This document shows, in pieces, positions 1 through 11,741 of a stretch of 64,000 bases of DNA. The DNA lies in the NCBI RefSeq assembly GCF_012489685.1, contig NC_080041.1, forward strand, positions 104,811,760 through 104,875,759, read 5' to 3'. A program made the translations under genes and the position numbers. Origin of the DNA: Lotus japonicus. Its lineage: Eukaryota > Streptophyta > Magnoliopsida > Fabales > Fabaceae. The notes under the pieces are model-generated. The model saw only the letters and a program-made list of their open reading frames with translations. It made no database searches and was not told where the DNA came from. Positions within the stretch are counted from its first letter, which is position 1. Each line of letters begins with the position of its first letter.

Positions 1-2258
1 AAAATCCATACAGTTTGAGGAGGTTTCTGTGCACTGCCAGGCTGATCATTTCAACTTCAGTCTGAAACTGAATCTCTCCTCCAATGGCATTGCCATCTTT
101 AAGCCTCTTGACAGCTACAAGAGTTCCATCTGAGAGAACTCCTTTGTACACATTTCCAAAACCACCTTTTCCCAGTATATTCTTGTTGCTGAAGTTGTGA
201 GTAGCAATCTGGAGTTCTCTGAATGGGAACCTCTTCAAGTTTCCAAGGTAGACTTCTTCATGATGCCGGTCTGAAACATTTAATAATGTCATAAATTAGA
301 TCAATATATAGCTAGCATGTTTGAATTAACGTTTAAATATTGCAGAATCAATTCTTCTCCCACAAAAGCTACTAGGAGTAGCTTCTCCCAGAATCAATTC
401 TCCTTCCAACGTGAAAATCTACCATATATCCAAACATGTACTATAATTGAAAATGTTAACCTGTATTGCACATTAACATTCTTGTATATACATTTAACCT
501 CCACTTAAAGGTTCCAAATTGCATGTAAAGTACCTTTAACATCAAAGAATGCTTGTTGGTTATGCTTGTGCCTCCACCAAAGAAAAGCTCCAAAACCAAG
601 AAGTATAAGGCAGAGGCATCCCAGACTCAAGCCAAAGGCAATGGCCATCTTATGAGTTTTCGGTTTGCCTGATGGCAAAGCATCTAGGAAAGCAAAGATA
701 TTACAGTCAGAATTAAAACAATGACTATGCAGAATATATCATAGTACAGTACATTGGAAGGGAACACAAGGCATGAACAATCAAATTCAAAAAGTAAAAA
801 CTAAATGGCTTTTCTCATAATCAATTCTGAAATTTAGAAGCTATTTACAGAAACTTCTCTCCAGAACTGGTTCTGATTTTAGAATTTCCAAACATGCACT
901 AAAAAGATCATACCTTCAGTATTGTTTAAATTCATGGACATGGGCATCAGTGTGATCCCATGGCAATTTGGTTCTTTTCCAGTAGCACAAACAAGGGGGT
1001 TGCCAAGAATGCTGAAACAAGAGGAAAGGAATGAAATTAGTCTTTCACTTAGTACCTCCTAGAAGGAAATGCACAATCATAAGAGAGACAGAGAGAGTAT
1101 TACCTGAATGATTTGGCCAAAATTCTGGGTACTGGGCCACTAAGATTGTTGTAGGACAAATCTCTGAATTGTTAATCACAAAACAAGAAAACATCTTTAG
1201 GAACACAAAAAAATAAGAACAGAATGCATAAGACACAAAAGAAGAGGATCATGTATATTACAGAAAAGAAAGCTGAGTCATGTTAGCCAGTGATTCTGGG
1301 CATTCACCAACAAGACTGTTATTATTGAGCCTCCTGAAACAAAACAATTTTAATAAACCTTTAGCTTTAGAGTTTAGACATTCACACTGAAAATAGCTTC
1401 TACTTGTATAATGTAACATCCTTACAGGTATTGGAGGCTTCTCAGGTGACCCAGTGAGGGAGGAACTTCCCCACTGAAGGAATTATTAGAGAGATCAAGT
1501 GTTTGAAGCTTGGGAAGTTTTCCTAGCGCTGAAGGGATTGGTCCACTTATGTTGTTATTCTGTAGCAACCTGAAAGTGGTCAAAACACTCATCTTAGTGC
1601 ATGTTTGGAAATTCTTCTGTAATTGATTTTGAAGCCAAAATCAATTCTCTGGCGAAGAAGCTTCTGTGAGTAGCTTCAGAGTGCCAGAATTTGATTCCGA
1701 GTGTCAGAAATGATTATGAGAAAAGGTAAGTATATAAGAATCTTCCATCTTGGGTATATTAAACTAAATTTCTGGTTACTTACACAGTCTGAAGATTGGT
1801 TAAGTTGCCTATGGTTGCAGATAGAGTACCAGACAAATTTTGACTGGGAGTGCCCCTGCAAAATTGCAAGACCAGTTCATTTAGCTTTTGCTGAGTGTTC
1901 AAAGTTCAAACAAATATTGCAACTTCAAATAGAAGATTGAAGAAAAATCTTACAGGCTAATGACCAGGTTGTCACTTGAACATGTTACCATGGCCCAGCT
2001 ACATGGATCAACTGCATCCCCATCCCAATTATCTAGAACACCACGAGGATCATGTAGAAGTTCCTTTATACCCATTAAAGCTTGCACTGCATTCAGAGAG
2101 ACCAAATTGAAAACTCTGCATATTGAACTGATATGAAGTGGAAAGTTACAAAATTTACCTTCAAAGTTCACTCCTTTAGGAGATAGCAAGGCACTTGCAG
2201 AGCTCCAAACCAAGAAAATTGCAAAACAAAGAACAGAAACTCCTCTTGGCATCCTCAT
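1..2258 (-). CDS. NIK: NIK-like LRR-II receptor kinase, 5' part (partial)
   Basis: Plasma-membrane leucine-rich-repeat receptor kinase of subfamily LRR II, closest in wording to NSP-interacting kinases. Exons with GT-AG junctions can be placed at 2159-2258 (signal peptide and the [10 protein letters not shown] motif), 1954-2086 (LRR N-cap, with [14 protein letters not shown]), 1784-1855, 1426-1569, 1262-1333 and 1104-1163 (LRR units of 72 nt or multiples, ending near [13 protein letters not shown]), 914-1011 (juxtamembrane, MPMSMNLN), 534-683 (membrane span, then [15 protein letters not shown]) and 270 to the edge (kinase start, [13 protein letters not shown], glycine loop [18 protein letters not shown]). 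The exon sizes of 133 and 72 nt are those of the SERK/NIK group. The ATG at 2258 opens a clear signal peptide. The rest of the kinase lies to the left of the window. No break is seen in the visible exons. Several introns hold MITE-like repeats. NIK1 to NIK3 cannot be told apart here. Confidence 0.93.
313..437. repeat. MITE-like element in NIK intron
   Basis: Short inverted-end repeat: it begins near GCATGTTTGAA and ends near CAAACATGTAC, with CAATTCT-type internal blocks. It lies in the intron between the membrane-span exon and the kinase exon. Related one-ended copies occur at about 785-905 and 1593-1700 in the same gene. Confidence 0.45.
785..905. repeat. MITE-like fragment in NIK intron
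   Basis: It ends in TTCCAAACATGCACTAA, the complement of the TTAGTGCATGTTTGGAAA seen at about 1593. Internal pieces such as CAATTCTGAA and CTTCTCTCCAGAA recur in other copies in the window. Confidence 0.4.
1593..1700. repeat. MITE-like fragment in NIK intron
   Basis: It starts TTAGTGCATGTTTGGAAA and contains TGATTTTGAAGCC and GTGAGTAGCTTC. These blocks are also seen near 29603, 39720 and 42152. It lies in the intron upstream of the third LRR-region exon (minus strand). Confidence 0.4.
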
Positions 2259-2955
2259 TGATTGGAGTTTCCAAGAACCAGAAACAGGTAAAGATGGTGT
2301 TTGAAACTATTTAACAGTTTTCAAATAATGGATGATGTTGTTCTTCCTTGTTCACTATTCAAAACTAGAAAAGAAACACAGTTCCTTCTTTCCATGCTAG
2401 AATCTCATTCACCAAAAAATCCTGTGTCAGAGACCAAGTGGGGAAAAAAAAGATGTGTTCTTCTGCAGTATAAAGGGAACTTAGCATGCCTGCCACTGAG
2501 TGAGTCAGGAAGCTGTGAACAAAATATAATATACAATGAATGGCCTTTAATCCTTAGAAGAACAAATGAATATGGTGAGTGAAGGTGAAGGGCAGGGGAG
2601 AGAATGGGAAATTCACTTGTGTGTTAATCATACACATGCACATAAAGCAGAAAGAAGATTTCATGAATTATTAATATATATGAATTAGGACAACAGTATT
2701 AGAAAGAAAAAAGAAGAGAAAAAGTACTTTGAGCATGAGAGATATCATTAGATTTCATTGGAGAACATTATGCATATACTTTTGGAATAAAAAGAATAAT
2801 ACCACAGTGTTTTTCTTTTTCTGTTGCCTTTTTTTGACAAAAGAACCAAAATTCTACATGTGCTATTCAATAGCAGTGACTAGAGAGCTAGAGAGAGTTT
2901 CTAATTGCCAAGATGGGCATTCTCTTTCTATTTTGTTATTGTGAATTTTGATATC
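2259..2955 (-). other. Upstream region of the NIK-like gene
   Basis: This should hold the 5' UTR and promoter of the NIK-like gene. I see no convincing TATA box position and no coding signal. The ORFs at 2301-2582 and 2729-2944 have no recognisable product and are probably chance. Confidence 0.35.
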
Positions 2956-3272
2956 GGGTGTGTTTGGATGCACGTTGGATCAGGCCTGATCCACGTTTAA
3001 AGACCTCAAACGTGATTTTTCCATCTCCATTGATGTTTGGATGTTAAATGTTGATCCAATTCTACACAACAATTTGTTGCTTCAGCATCAATGTTGATCC
3101 AATTGTCCCCTTTCCCTTTTACAGATCCAATTCAAGTCTATCAGATCCAATTCCTGATAAATGTATCCAAACATAAATCACGTCACTCAAACTCACGTTT
3201 ACCAGATCCAATTCATATCAGATCCAATTCTGGCCAGATCCAATTCTACTAACGCCGAGCCAAACACACACA
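2956..3272. repeat. MITE-like element with GATCCAATTC repeats
   Basis: The ends are roughly inverted: GTGTGTTTGGATGCACGTT on the left and CGAGCCAAACACACAC on the right. The inside carries many dispersed copies of GATCCAATTC. There is no ORF. The remaining sequence to about 4465 is AT-rich intergenic DNA in which I recognise nothing else. Confidence 0.5.
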
Positions 3273-4465
3273 TCAACTTAGGGTAATTGAAAGTGACTTT
3301 TATCTTATTATAAGAGTTCAACTCAAGTTCATTCAGTCTTAATTTCTATTTGCAAATGTGTTAACGAGTATTCAAACATATATTATAAACAACTTTTTAT
3401 AAACACTCAAACATTATTGACACTTTATATATTATTTTTCCTCTTTATCTATCTTTTTATATCATACTATCATATTATATATCTTTTTTCGACATTTCAT
3501 CGTATTATATATTACATTTGTTATATCTTTTATTTTCCACTCAATCTCTTTTTAATTTAACTTGTTTGAATACCTGTCAAAAAACATGCTTATCATGAAA
3601 CACTTTTTTTTTTATTTATAAAATGTCTCAATTTACTATTTTTTCATTTTCATACTTATTTTCTGATTGGTACCAAAACATGTCTACATCTAAAATAGGA
3701 GTGAGTTCAACATTTTCCAAATTACCCAAAACTTGCCACATAAGTTGTAGTATGAATGGTTTATGCTTGCTTGGGACTGTAAAGAATCCAAAATTCCCTG
3801 TGTTTGGCCATTCAGTAAAGTCCTAAAGCACATTTTTTTATTAAGGCAATAAGGTATAGAGAATGTTAGAATCTCGAGGAGGACATGGGGTATTCTAGGG
3901 GCTCGAGATTGATGATGGGTTTGGTCACCCACTATAAAAATTGAAAATCTCTGTTAGCTTTCTCATGTTTTATATGTGAAATAATGTAAACAAAAACTAT
4001 ATAATATAATATAAAACATTGGATATCTTTTGTGCTGGAAATGTTGGTTGATGACATGGGGTATGTGTTGCTTTCCTAGATTCCATTACAAAGCACTCAC
4101 TCACTATGACTATGAGTGAGGTAACGATCACAATTGGGTCTGTTTGGTCTATTCGCATAGCAGACAGTCATTCCCCTAAAATTGTTCCAAAAGAGTAAAA
4201 CTTTGAAAAGCAAAAGCTGCCAGTGCCATTCCCCTCTCTCTTTCTGTGTGACCCACACGTCCTTTTCGGCAAAAATTATGTTTTTTTTTTCTGTGCTTAG
4301 CTAACTTACAATGACAGTGTGAGTAGGAGATTACCAGTTACATTATACACCATGAACCACTAATTATAAGGTTGGAGGTTCGATTTTCAACTATAAAAAT
4401 GTAGCACATTTTGTGTTCAGCCAATTTATCATTTGGTCCAAGCACTCGTGAGCCGTGATGAGTGA

Positions 4466-4604
4466 ATTAGTGTGTGTTTGGAAAACTTCTGTAGATTCAC
4501 GTTTGACCTTAATCCACGTTGGCAGAAGCAAGAAATAGTTGCTTTTGAATTTCTGGATCCACGTTTGGCCTCTCCAGATTTAAAACCAAACACACACTTA
4601 ATCA
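4466..4604. repeat. Small Tourist-like MITE
   Basis: About 135 bp with inverted ends GTGTGTGTTTGG and CCAAACACACAC, flanked on both sides by TTA. This fits the 3-bp TTA/TAA target duplication of PIF/Harbinger-type MITEs. Inside it repeats CCACGTTTGGC-like words. From 4605 to about 5440 I see only AT-rich intergenic sequence. Confidence 0.5.
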
Positions 4605-5445
4605 CTGCCGTAGGTGTAGGTGGTAGATATCATGATCTTAATAAAAAACATACTAACACTACTTTCTCCAGTTATACGCAAACAAAGGCGCGTGCTCCAT
4701 TATACTCTAACAAGGCAAGTGCTTTTCATGCAGCTGCTACCAAGAAAATCCACCTTTCACCTGTAGGATAGATTATATCTTTTACCAAAGAGCACGCTAG
4801 ATAGGCTAAAGGCTTGTGTTAAGGTTAACTTCAGGTTAAAGAAATTATATTCAAGAGGATATGGACCCTTTACATTTTGAACAGTTCCTTATCCAATCGT
4901 GTGTGTAATGTTCTGTTTTTTTTACATGAAAAAGGAGGGATCTAGTAATAATTAGTAACAAATTTAAATAAAATGTGATTTGTATTGATCCAACAGTTGA
5001 AATATAACCACTATTATTTGTGTTAAAATCTAATTAATTTAAACTACATGTTTATAATCAACCGTTTCTTATTGTCATATATTTTGCGATGTTTCTGTAA
5101 CGTTAATCTTGTTGCATCTTAATCACATTTCCACTTTGGGAAGTGTGCCAAGTCATAAAATTGAATTCAGATCATTTGTTACCATTGTAGCTTCTACAAC
5201 AATAAAATAACATGTGTATAAACATTTTTTCAACAATTTATGAATCAATCTAAGTTATTTAATATAAGAATTAAAGGTTCAAGAACTTGTAGCAACAGAG
5301 AGCTGCAAATGATTCATGTTAAATAAATTCTTGATAAGATCGAGTGTTGTCTTCATGATGATTAAATGAAGGACCTATCAATTTGCATGTAGAGACTTTT
5401 TACTTGTCAAACAGTTAGGAGTCCAAAGCTATCTAGATCATCTCA

Positions 5446-5800
5446 TTGCTATCATCCGAGGTTGTACGGAGTTTCCTAGCGGGGTTGCTCCTTCTTTGGT
5501 GTTGGCTAGTGTTGGGGGTTGTTTGGCTGTTCCGAGTCTTGTTTCGGGCGTTTTTGCTGCTTCCTCTATTTATCCTTGTAGGTCTTTTTTCTTTGTCTTC
5601 TTTTAGTTGTCTTGGGTGCTCTTTGTTGGGATTTCTAGCCGGGCTTGGTCTTTGTGGGTCTTTGCGGGCGTTTTCCTCGCTTTGGGGTGTTCAGAGGTCT
5701 TCATGAAGCTGCTGACCTTATCTGCTCTGTATTCTCTACTCTCAAGAGTTTTGCTCTCAAACTTTTTTGCTAATATATAATTTCATCTTTCCATAAAAAG
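5446..5800 (+). mobile_element. Probable LINE 3'-end remnant
   Basis: A GT-rich, T-rich stretch unlike its AT-rich neighbours. It ends in a run resembling plant L1 3' tails (TGCTAATATATAATTTCATC, then CCATAAAAAG). The 86-aa ORF inside (5446-5706) is low-complexity Leu/Phe/Ser and not a recognisable protein. Class assignment is by resemblance only. Confidence 0.35.
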
Positions 5801-5968
5801 AGTACCAATTGCAAGTTAATCAAGTCTAAGCAAACTACTAGCAAGAAATATTTTATACAAATGTCGAAAAATTTACAAAATACTTAAAGATAATATAAAT
5901 GGAAATTCCTATAGACAATTTAACAAAAATTGGAATTTGTTTTTTTTATTTTATGAAGATCTTAGGTA

Positions 5969-6228
5969 CACACTACATGAAAACTCGCAATCATCAACTG
6001 GCCAAGAGTTGTTGGCCCGACCAAAGGTATTGTCAAGTTTTCGACAGATTACCGATAGCCTAGAATCCTTCAATAATAGCCTCGTCGATTACTATTACCG
6101 ACCACTTTTATCTAAAATCATCTTACCAACATATTAAATCATCGGGAACCTACCGACATATTAGACAGTCGGTAAGCTGCCATAAATTATGTTAGCTTCA
6201 AGTAGAATAACTTCTTTTTGCTAGGGAC
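5969..6228. mobile_element. CACTA-like or other TIR transposon remnant
   Basis: It begins CACTACATGAAAACTCG, like CACTA-family ends. It contains several short inverted or direct words built on ACCGAC, CCGAC and TCGGTA (for example CCTACCGACATATTAGACAG), as in subterminal repeats of plant TIR elements. A matching right end is not clear. Confidence 0.35.
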
Positions 6229-6233
6229 TAAAG

Positions 6234-6238
6234 TGCAA
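6234..6238. repeat. Target-site duplication TGCAA, left copy
   Basis: TGCAA immediately precedes the TGTAACGCC terminus. The identical TGCAA follows the GGGTCTTACA terminus at 11958-11962. Confidence 0.6.
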
Positions 6239-6440
6239 TGTAACGCCTCAATTTCTAAATCGCGGATCACATTAGTAACCCAATAAATATGAGGACTAAC
6301 TCAGTTTTTTTTTTCTTTTTTCAAAGGGTGATAATTTCGAAAATGAGAAAGGCCTATCATCGCCCAAGCAATGACCTGAGAAGTTCTCATATTTGTTGGG
6401 TTACTAATGTGATCCCCGGTTTAGAAATTGGGGCGTTACA
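6239..6440 (+). repeat. 5' LTR-like fold-back block
   Basis: It starts TGTAACGCCTCAATTTC and ends AATTGGGGCGTTACA. The outer 66 bp (6239-6304) and 65 bp (6376-6440) are inverted copies with about 90% identity, around a 71-bp centre. It lies four bases upstream of the primer-binding site, which fits a 5' LTR. Confidence 0.6.
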
Positions 6441-6444
6441 TCTG

Positions 6445-6456
6445 TGGTATCAGAGC
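6445..6456 (+). other. Primer-binding site (tRNA-iMet type)
   Basis: TGGTATCAGAGC, the standard plant retroelement primer site complementary to the 3' end of initiator methionine tRNA, four bases after the TTACA end of the 5' LTR-like block. Confidence 0.8.
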
Positions 6457-7269
6457 TTTGGTTGAGATAACCAGAGCTTTTGGGTAGACTTGTTTGCTTA
6501 AGATGTTTGAACTCTAAAATCAATTGATGGGGTGTCAATCGAAAGAAGAGTGAGTTGATTGCTTGTTGTAATGTGTTTGTGTTTGAAGGTTGTTCTTAGG
6601 TGAAGAACTTGATATTTACAGTAGTTATATAGTTGATAGCTATAACTTACATTATTGGATGCAATCATAAATATGGATTGGCTATCCCACCATCATGTAT
6701 TGCTTGATTGCACCAATAAAGTAGTTATCTTCTCCAATGATATATTCGTAGAATTCTTAAACTCCTATTTTATTTATTTATTTTGAAACTCTCTTCGAAG
6801 AATTGAGTTTTGAAATCCCTTTGGCTACTATCGTGGTAGAGTCGAAGGAGAATGGCTACAAGGGAAGCGATGACTTGATGACTTGATGCCTTTACCAAGG
6901 ATTGATGACTAGGCGGACCAGTTTTGAGGAGTTATTAATGATGAGGAATCAACCCCGACAGAGTATAACGACGTTAGAGACCTTGCTACCTTCTAGTTGT
7001 TTTAGTTAACCTAGTTTAACTTTTCGTTCGAATTACCCACTTAATCTTGTGTCATGGTAATCTTTCAAAAAAAAAAATCTTGTGTCATGGTAGTTGTCAC
7101 TTTTGTGTCTCATTTGTGGAAGTCGTAAACTTTTGACCATACCCCCATAAAAGAAATTTATTGTCTTTCACTTGAGTTCTGTGATAGTTTTGTGGTTACG
7201 GTGTTCAGTGTTGGGACGATGTCCTCTTTGGTTGTCACTGTGGTGCAGATTGTGTTAATGCGGTCGAGG

Positions 7270-7570
7270 GATGGTGGATGGAACCATCAGTTAAATATGG
7301 ATGGAGGAGGGATCCATCGGTTGAACATGGATGGTGAATGGAACCATCGGTCAGACCAAGATAGTGGATGGAACCATTGGGAAAACGAGATTGGTGGATG
7401 GAACCAACGATCGGATAATATGGTGGATGGAACCAACGATCGAATAATATGGTGGATGGAACCAACGATCGAGCACGGTGGTGGACAGAACCACCGAAAA
7501 AATCAGATGGTGGATGGAACCATCGATTGGGCAAGGTGGTGGATGGAACCATCGACGAGTGAAGAGGTGA
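7270..7570 (+). repeat. Tandem array of GTGGATGGAACCA units
   Basis: About ten imperfect units of about 29-33 bp, each carrying GGTGGATGGAACCA followed by a variable spacer. Because the unit is often not a multiple of three, the ORFs across it (7192-7737 plus, 7235-7552 minus) read the repeat in changing frames and are not convincing proteins. Confidence 0.8.
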
Positions 7571-8060
7571 ATGGAACCATTGAACTCAAAGTCTGGAAAG
7601 ATTTGTTTTTCCTGTGTTGTTGTGAAATGGTGGATGAAACCATTGAACTCAAAAGTCTGGAAGGATTTGATTTTTTCGTGTCTGTACTTTTGTTGTTGTT
7701 GTTGTTGTTGTTGTTGTATTTGTTGTTAAAGGGTTAAGGAACCCTTAGACTCGAAGCCGTGAGGATTTGTGTTCCTTGTCTAGGTGGTTATTGTTGTTGT
7801 TGTTATTTAGGAAAAAAGTGGAGAGAACCTTTTAACTCGAAATCCGTGAGGATTTGTTTTCCCATGTCTGGGTTGTTGTTGTTGTTGTTGTTGTTTTTTT
7901 GTTGTTATCGAATGGTGGAAAGAACCTTTAAACTCGAAGTCCGTGAGGATTTGTTTTCCGGGTCGGTGTTGCTGTTGTTGTTGCGGTTGTCGTTGTTGTT
8001 GCTGTTGTTGTTTGGGTTGTTTTCGTTGTTGTCATTGTCTTGGTCATTGTTGTACTCGAA
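7571..8060 (+). repeat. Longer-period repeats with GTT microsatellites
   Basis: About five degenerate units of about 75-95 bp. Each has AACTCGAA..CCGTGAGGATTTG followed by a (GTT)n run of varying length. It continues the array inside the LTR element and replaces where pol would lie. Confidence 0.7.
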
Positions 8061-8139
8061 TCCCTAGTCGGGATGACGACTAGTGTATCTTGGTAGGAGC
8101 ATAACACTTTGTGTTTGGAGTGGTCCTTGAGTTTTTCCT

Positions 8140-8280
8140 TAAATGTAGGATCGAGCAATTGAAGAACGAGCAAGTTCCTTAGTTGAGGTAATTTGGAATC
8201 AAGTCACATGTAACACGACTTAGGAGTTATAGGACAAGATGAAGGAACATTATCCCGAACTGTTTCCTTACTCTTAAGTT
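8140..8280 (+). pseudogene. Remnant of Ty3/gypsy pol C-terminus
   Basis: Reading roughly in frame gives LDRAIEERASSLVEVIWNQV, then a stop, then LQDKMKEHYPELF. This resembles the tail of plant gypsy polyproteins, which typically precedes the purine tract and 3' LTR, as it does here. Stops interrupt it. No protease, reverse transcriptase or integrase core remains. Confidence 0.55.
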
Positions 8281-8536
8281 TCGAGGTCGAAACTTTTGTA
8301 AGGGGGGTAGAATTGTAAGACCCTAAAAATTATTAAATAATTTATTACGAGATAAGTATATTATTTTGATAATATATGATTTAGTTGATCTTTGTCTGTT
8401 GTTTGTTTTTCCGTAAATGAATTTCTGTTGATTGATTTACTGTTGTTGGAATTATGAGAATGTTTGAATTGCATAATGTGCTTGGGAATGAGAGAAATTT
8501 TCCACGAGGATTTTTTTTTCTTTTTTGAAAATAGGA

Positions 8537-8573
<37 letters not shown>

Positions 8574-9418
8574 GTTGTTTTATTATTTTTAGTCTAAATT
8601 ATTGTTGTGTAGCATGTAAATTATTTTGAAGTTAAACTACTGCCAATAAGTAGTAGAAATGGATATTAAATAGAAATAGACTTAGGAAAATTATTAAATT
8701 AAAAATATAAGTTATAAAAATAAAAATAAATAAAAATAATTCCATAAATGCTTGAATTTTTGTGAATAACGACTAGTAGAGAGAAAGAATGTGATAGTAT
8801 ATTTAGTTTGGATTTATAACAGAAATTTTGCACAAATCTTGACCAAATCTTATGGAAATTAAGGAAAAGATGATAAACTTAAATAAAAGTGGTTGAATAT
8901 CTGAATGTAATTAAGAATAATTTTTTTTTATAAAAATAAATAAACCCTTGACATATTTATATTTATTTTAACTAATGGTTAAAATAGGTAATTTAGAAAC
9001 TGTATCTTGGAGTTTTTTTAAAATAAATAAAATATGGGTAGTAAAAATATTAGAAAATCATCTGAGGATGATTATAAATATTTTAGAAGTAATAAAATAT
9101 TTAATTTCGGAATTTTGATAATTTTTATCTTAATTACTTAATTAAACTTAAAATTGTTTGTTAAGAGAATTAAGCTATTTTAGTTTCAAATTTTTAGAGG
9201 GGTTGATAAGTTTTTATATGGTGAATATTTAAAATTGTTAATATAGGAATTTTCAGAAAGAAAATTTGTTGAGATTTTATCTAGAAATTAAAATAAGGGA
9301 AACTGTTGAACCATGACTTGCAGAAGAGGCAAAGGGGTTGAATTCAAAATGTTTTCTCCCCCTTTTAGAGTGTGTGGCCGAAATTTTGGTGGCCTATGGC
9401 TAGAGAAATAGTCTTTCT

Positions 9419-9426
9419 TATAAATA
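9419..9426 (+). promoter_or_regulatory. TATA box in left arm (rightward)
   Basis: TATAAATA in TCTTATAAATAGGAC, the best promoter-like word in the LTR arm. Transcription from here would run through the spacer into the opposite arm. Confidence 0.5.
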
Positions 9427-10863
9427 GGACTTTGGAGTGAACAGAAAACCCAAAAACCTAGAAGTTGTCTCCCTCACCTGAAAAACATACTTGAGAGTAT
9501 CAAACTCAAGTGTCCTTGCTCTCTTTTGGCCGAACCCCTTATCTCCCTTTGTTGATCAAGAGTGATTTTTCCTTCCTTCGTTCGTTGAGGTTCGTTCATC
9601 GTCAAAACTTCTTCTTCTTTTTGAATATACTACAAGATACGTCTTCTTTTCTTAAATTATTTTGTAAAGACCTTTGGCAATTACAATCTTTCTTTTATTT
9701 GGACTCAATTTTTTTGAAAGAGAATCCAAGCCTTGAAAACCTTTTTGTCATGTTAGTATTAAGGCTTTTCTCTTTTTGAGGGAAAAGAAACAATTTTGAA
9801 AATAAAAATTTATCCTTTCCTTCTCCTTGGGTCGCGAGCTATAGAAGGTTAAGGGGGGTAGTTTTCTCATTTTTTAACACATATTGATGATGGATATTGT
9901 TCTATTTTGTTTAGGTTCCCTCGTATGCACTACTACTTAAGGAGGTAAAGGTAGCTTCTTGCTTCTTTCTTAGTGCGTGAGTCTGCCTGATTTTTATTTT
10001 CTTGCATGATACGTGAAGTTAAGGTGTTTAAGGCGTTGAATTGGTTGAATAATTGTCTTGGTTGTTGTTATTTTCTCTATATTGATAACATGCTTTCTTT
10101 TGTTATTTGATTAATCAAACAACAACCAACAACAAGGTTAATTCCATTAATTTTCAAACAACAACATTTAATCAATATTTCGCCCAACAACGATTCAACA
10201 AAAGAAAGCATGTTATCAATATAGGAAAAACAACAACAACCAAGACAATTATTCAACTAATTCAACGCCTTAAACACCTTCACTCCACGTATCATGCAAG
10301 AAAATAAAAATCAGGCAGATGCACACACTAAGAAAGAAGCTACCCTTACATCCTTAAGTAGTAGTGCATATGAGAGAACCTAAACAAAAGAGAACAATAT
10401 CCATCATTAATAGATGTTCAAAAAAAATTAGAAAACTACCCCTGAACCCTTCTATAACTCGAGACCCAAGGAAAAGGGGAGGAGAAAATTTTATTTTCGA
10501 AATCGTTTCTTTTCCCTCAGAAAGAGAAAAACCCTAATACTAACATGACAAAAAGATTTTCAAAGCTTGGATTCTCTTTCAAAAAATTTGAATAAAAGAA
10601 AGATTATAATCCCCAAAGGTCTTTACAAAATAATTTAAGAAAAGAAGACACATCTCGTAGTATATTTAAAAAGAAGAAGAAGTTTTGACGATGAACGAAC
10701 CTCAACGAACGAAGGAAGGAAAAATCACTCTTGATCAACAAAGGGAGAGAAGGGGTTCGGCCAAAAGAGAGCAAGAGCACTTGAGTTTGATACTCTCAAG
10801 TGTGTTTTTCAAGTGATGGAGACAACTTCTAGGTTTTTGAGTTTTCTGTTCACTCTAGAGTCC

Positions 10864-10871
10864 TATTTATA
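10864..10871 (-). promoter_or_regulatory. Mirror TATA box in right arm (leftward)
   Basis: The same TATAAATA on the minus strand, in the inverted copy. The pair is convergent across the 90-bp spacer. Confidence 0.5.
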
Positions 10872-11695
10872 AGAAAGAATATTTCTCTAGCCCTAGGCCA
10901 CCAAATTTTCGGCCACACACTCTAAAAGGGGGAGAAAATATCTTGAATTCAACCCCTTTCTTCTTCCGCAAGTCATGGTTCAACAGTTTCCCTTATTTTA
11001 ATTTCTAGATAAAATCTCAACAAATTTTCTTTCTGAAAATTCCTATATTAACAATTTTAAATATTCATCATATAAAAACTTATCAACCCCTCTAAAAATT
11101 TGAAACTAAAATAGCTTAATTCTCTTACTTAACAAACAATTTTAAGTTTAATTAACTAATTAAGATAAAAATTATCAAAATTCCGAAATTAAATATTTTA
11201 TTACTTCTAAAATATTTATAATCATCCTCAGATGATTTTCTAATATTTTTACAACCCATATTTTAATTTAAAAACAAAATCCAAGATACAGTTTCTGAAT
11301 TACCTATTTTAACCATTAGTTAAAATAAATACAAATCAGTCAAGAATTTTTTTTAATAAAAAATTAATCATTCTTAATTACATTCAGATATTCAACCAAT
11401 TTTATTTAAGTTATCATCTTTTCCTTAATTTCCAAAAGATTTGTGCAAAATATCTTTTATGAATCCAAACTAAATCTACTATCATTCTCTTTCTCTCTCC
11501 TAATCATTATTCCCGAAAATTCAAGCATTTATGGAGTTATTTTAATTTATTTTTTATTTTTATAACTTATATTTTTAATTTAATAATTTTCTAAGTCTAT
11601 TTCTATTTAATATCCATTTCTGCTACTTATTGACAGTAGTTTAACTTCAAAATAATTTACATGCTACACAACAATAATTTAGCCTAAAAATAATA

Positions 11696-11741
<46 letters not shown>

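Noticed and set aside
7192..7737. 181-codon ORF with Trp/Asn/Gly-rich repeats as a repeat protein
   Set aside because: The DNA unit is not a multiple of three and the frame of the repeat changes along the ORF. The minus strand is equally open. It is minisatellite inside an LTR element.
9510..10307. ORFs in the giant hairpin
   Set aside because: Low-complexity (Phe/Leu or Asn/Thr) and not conserved between the two inverted arms.
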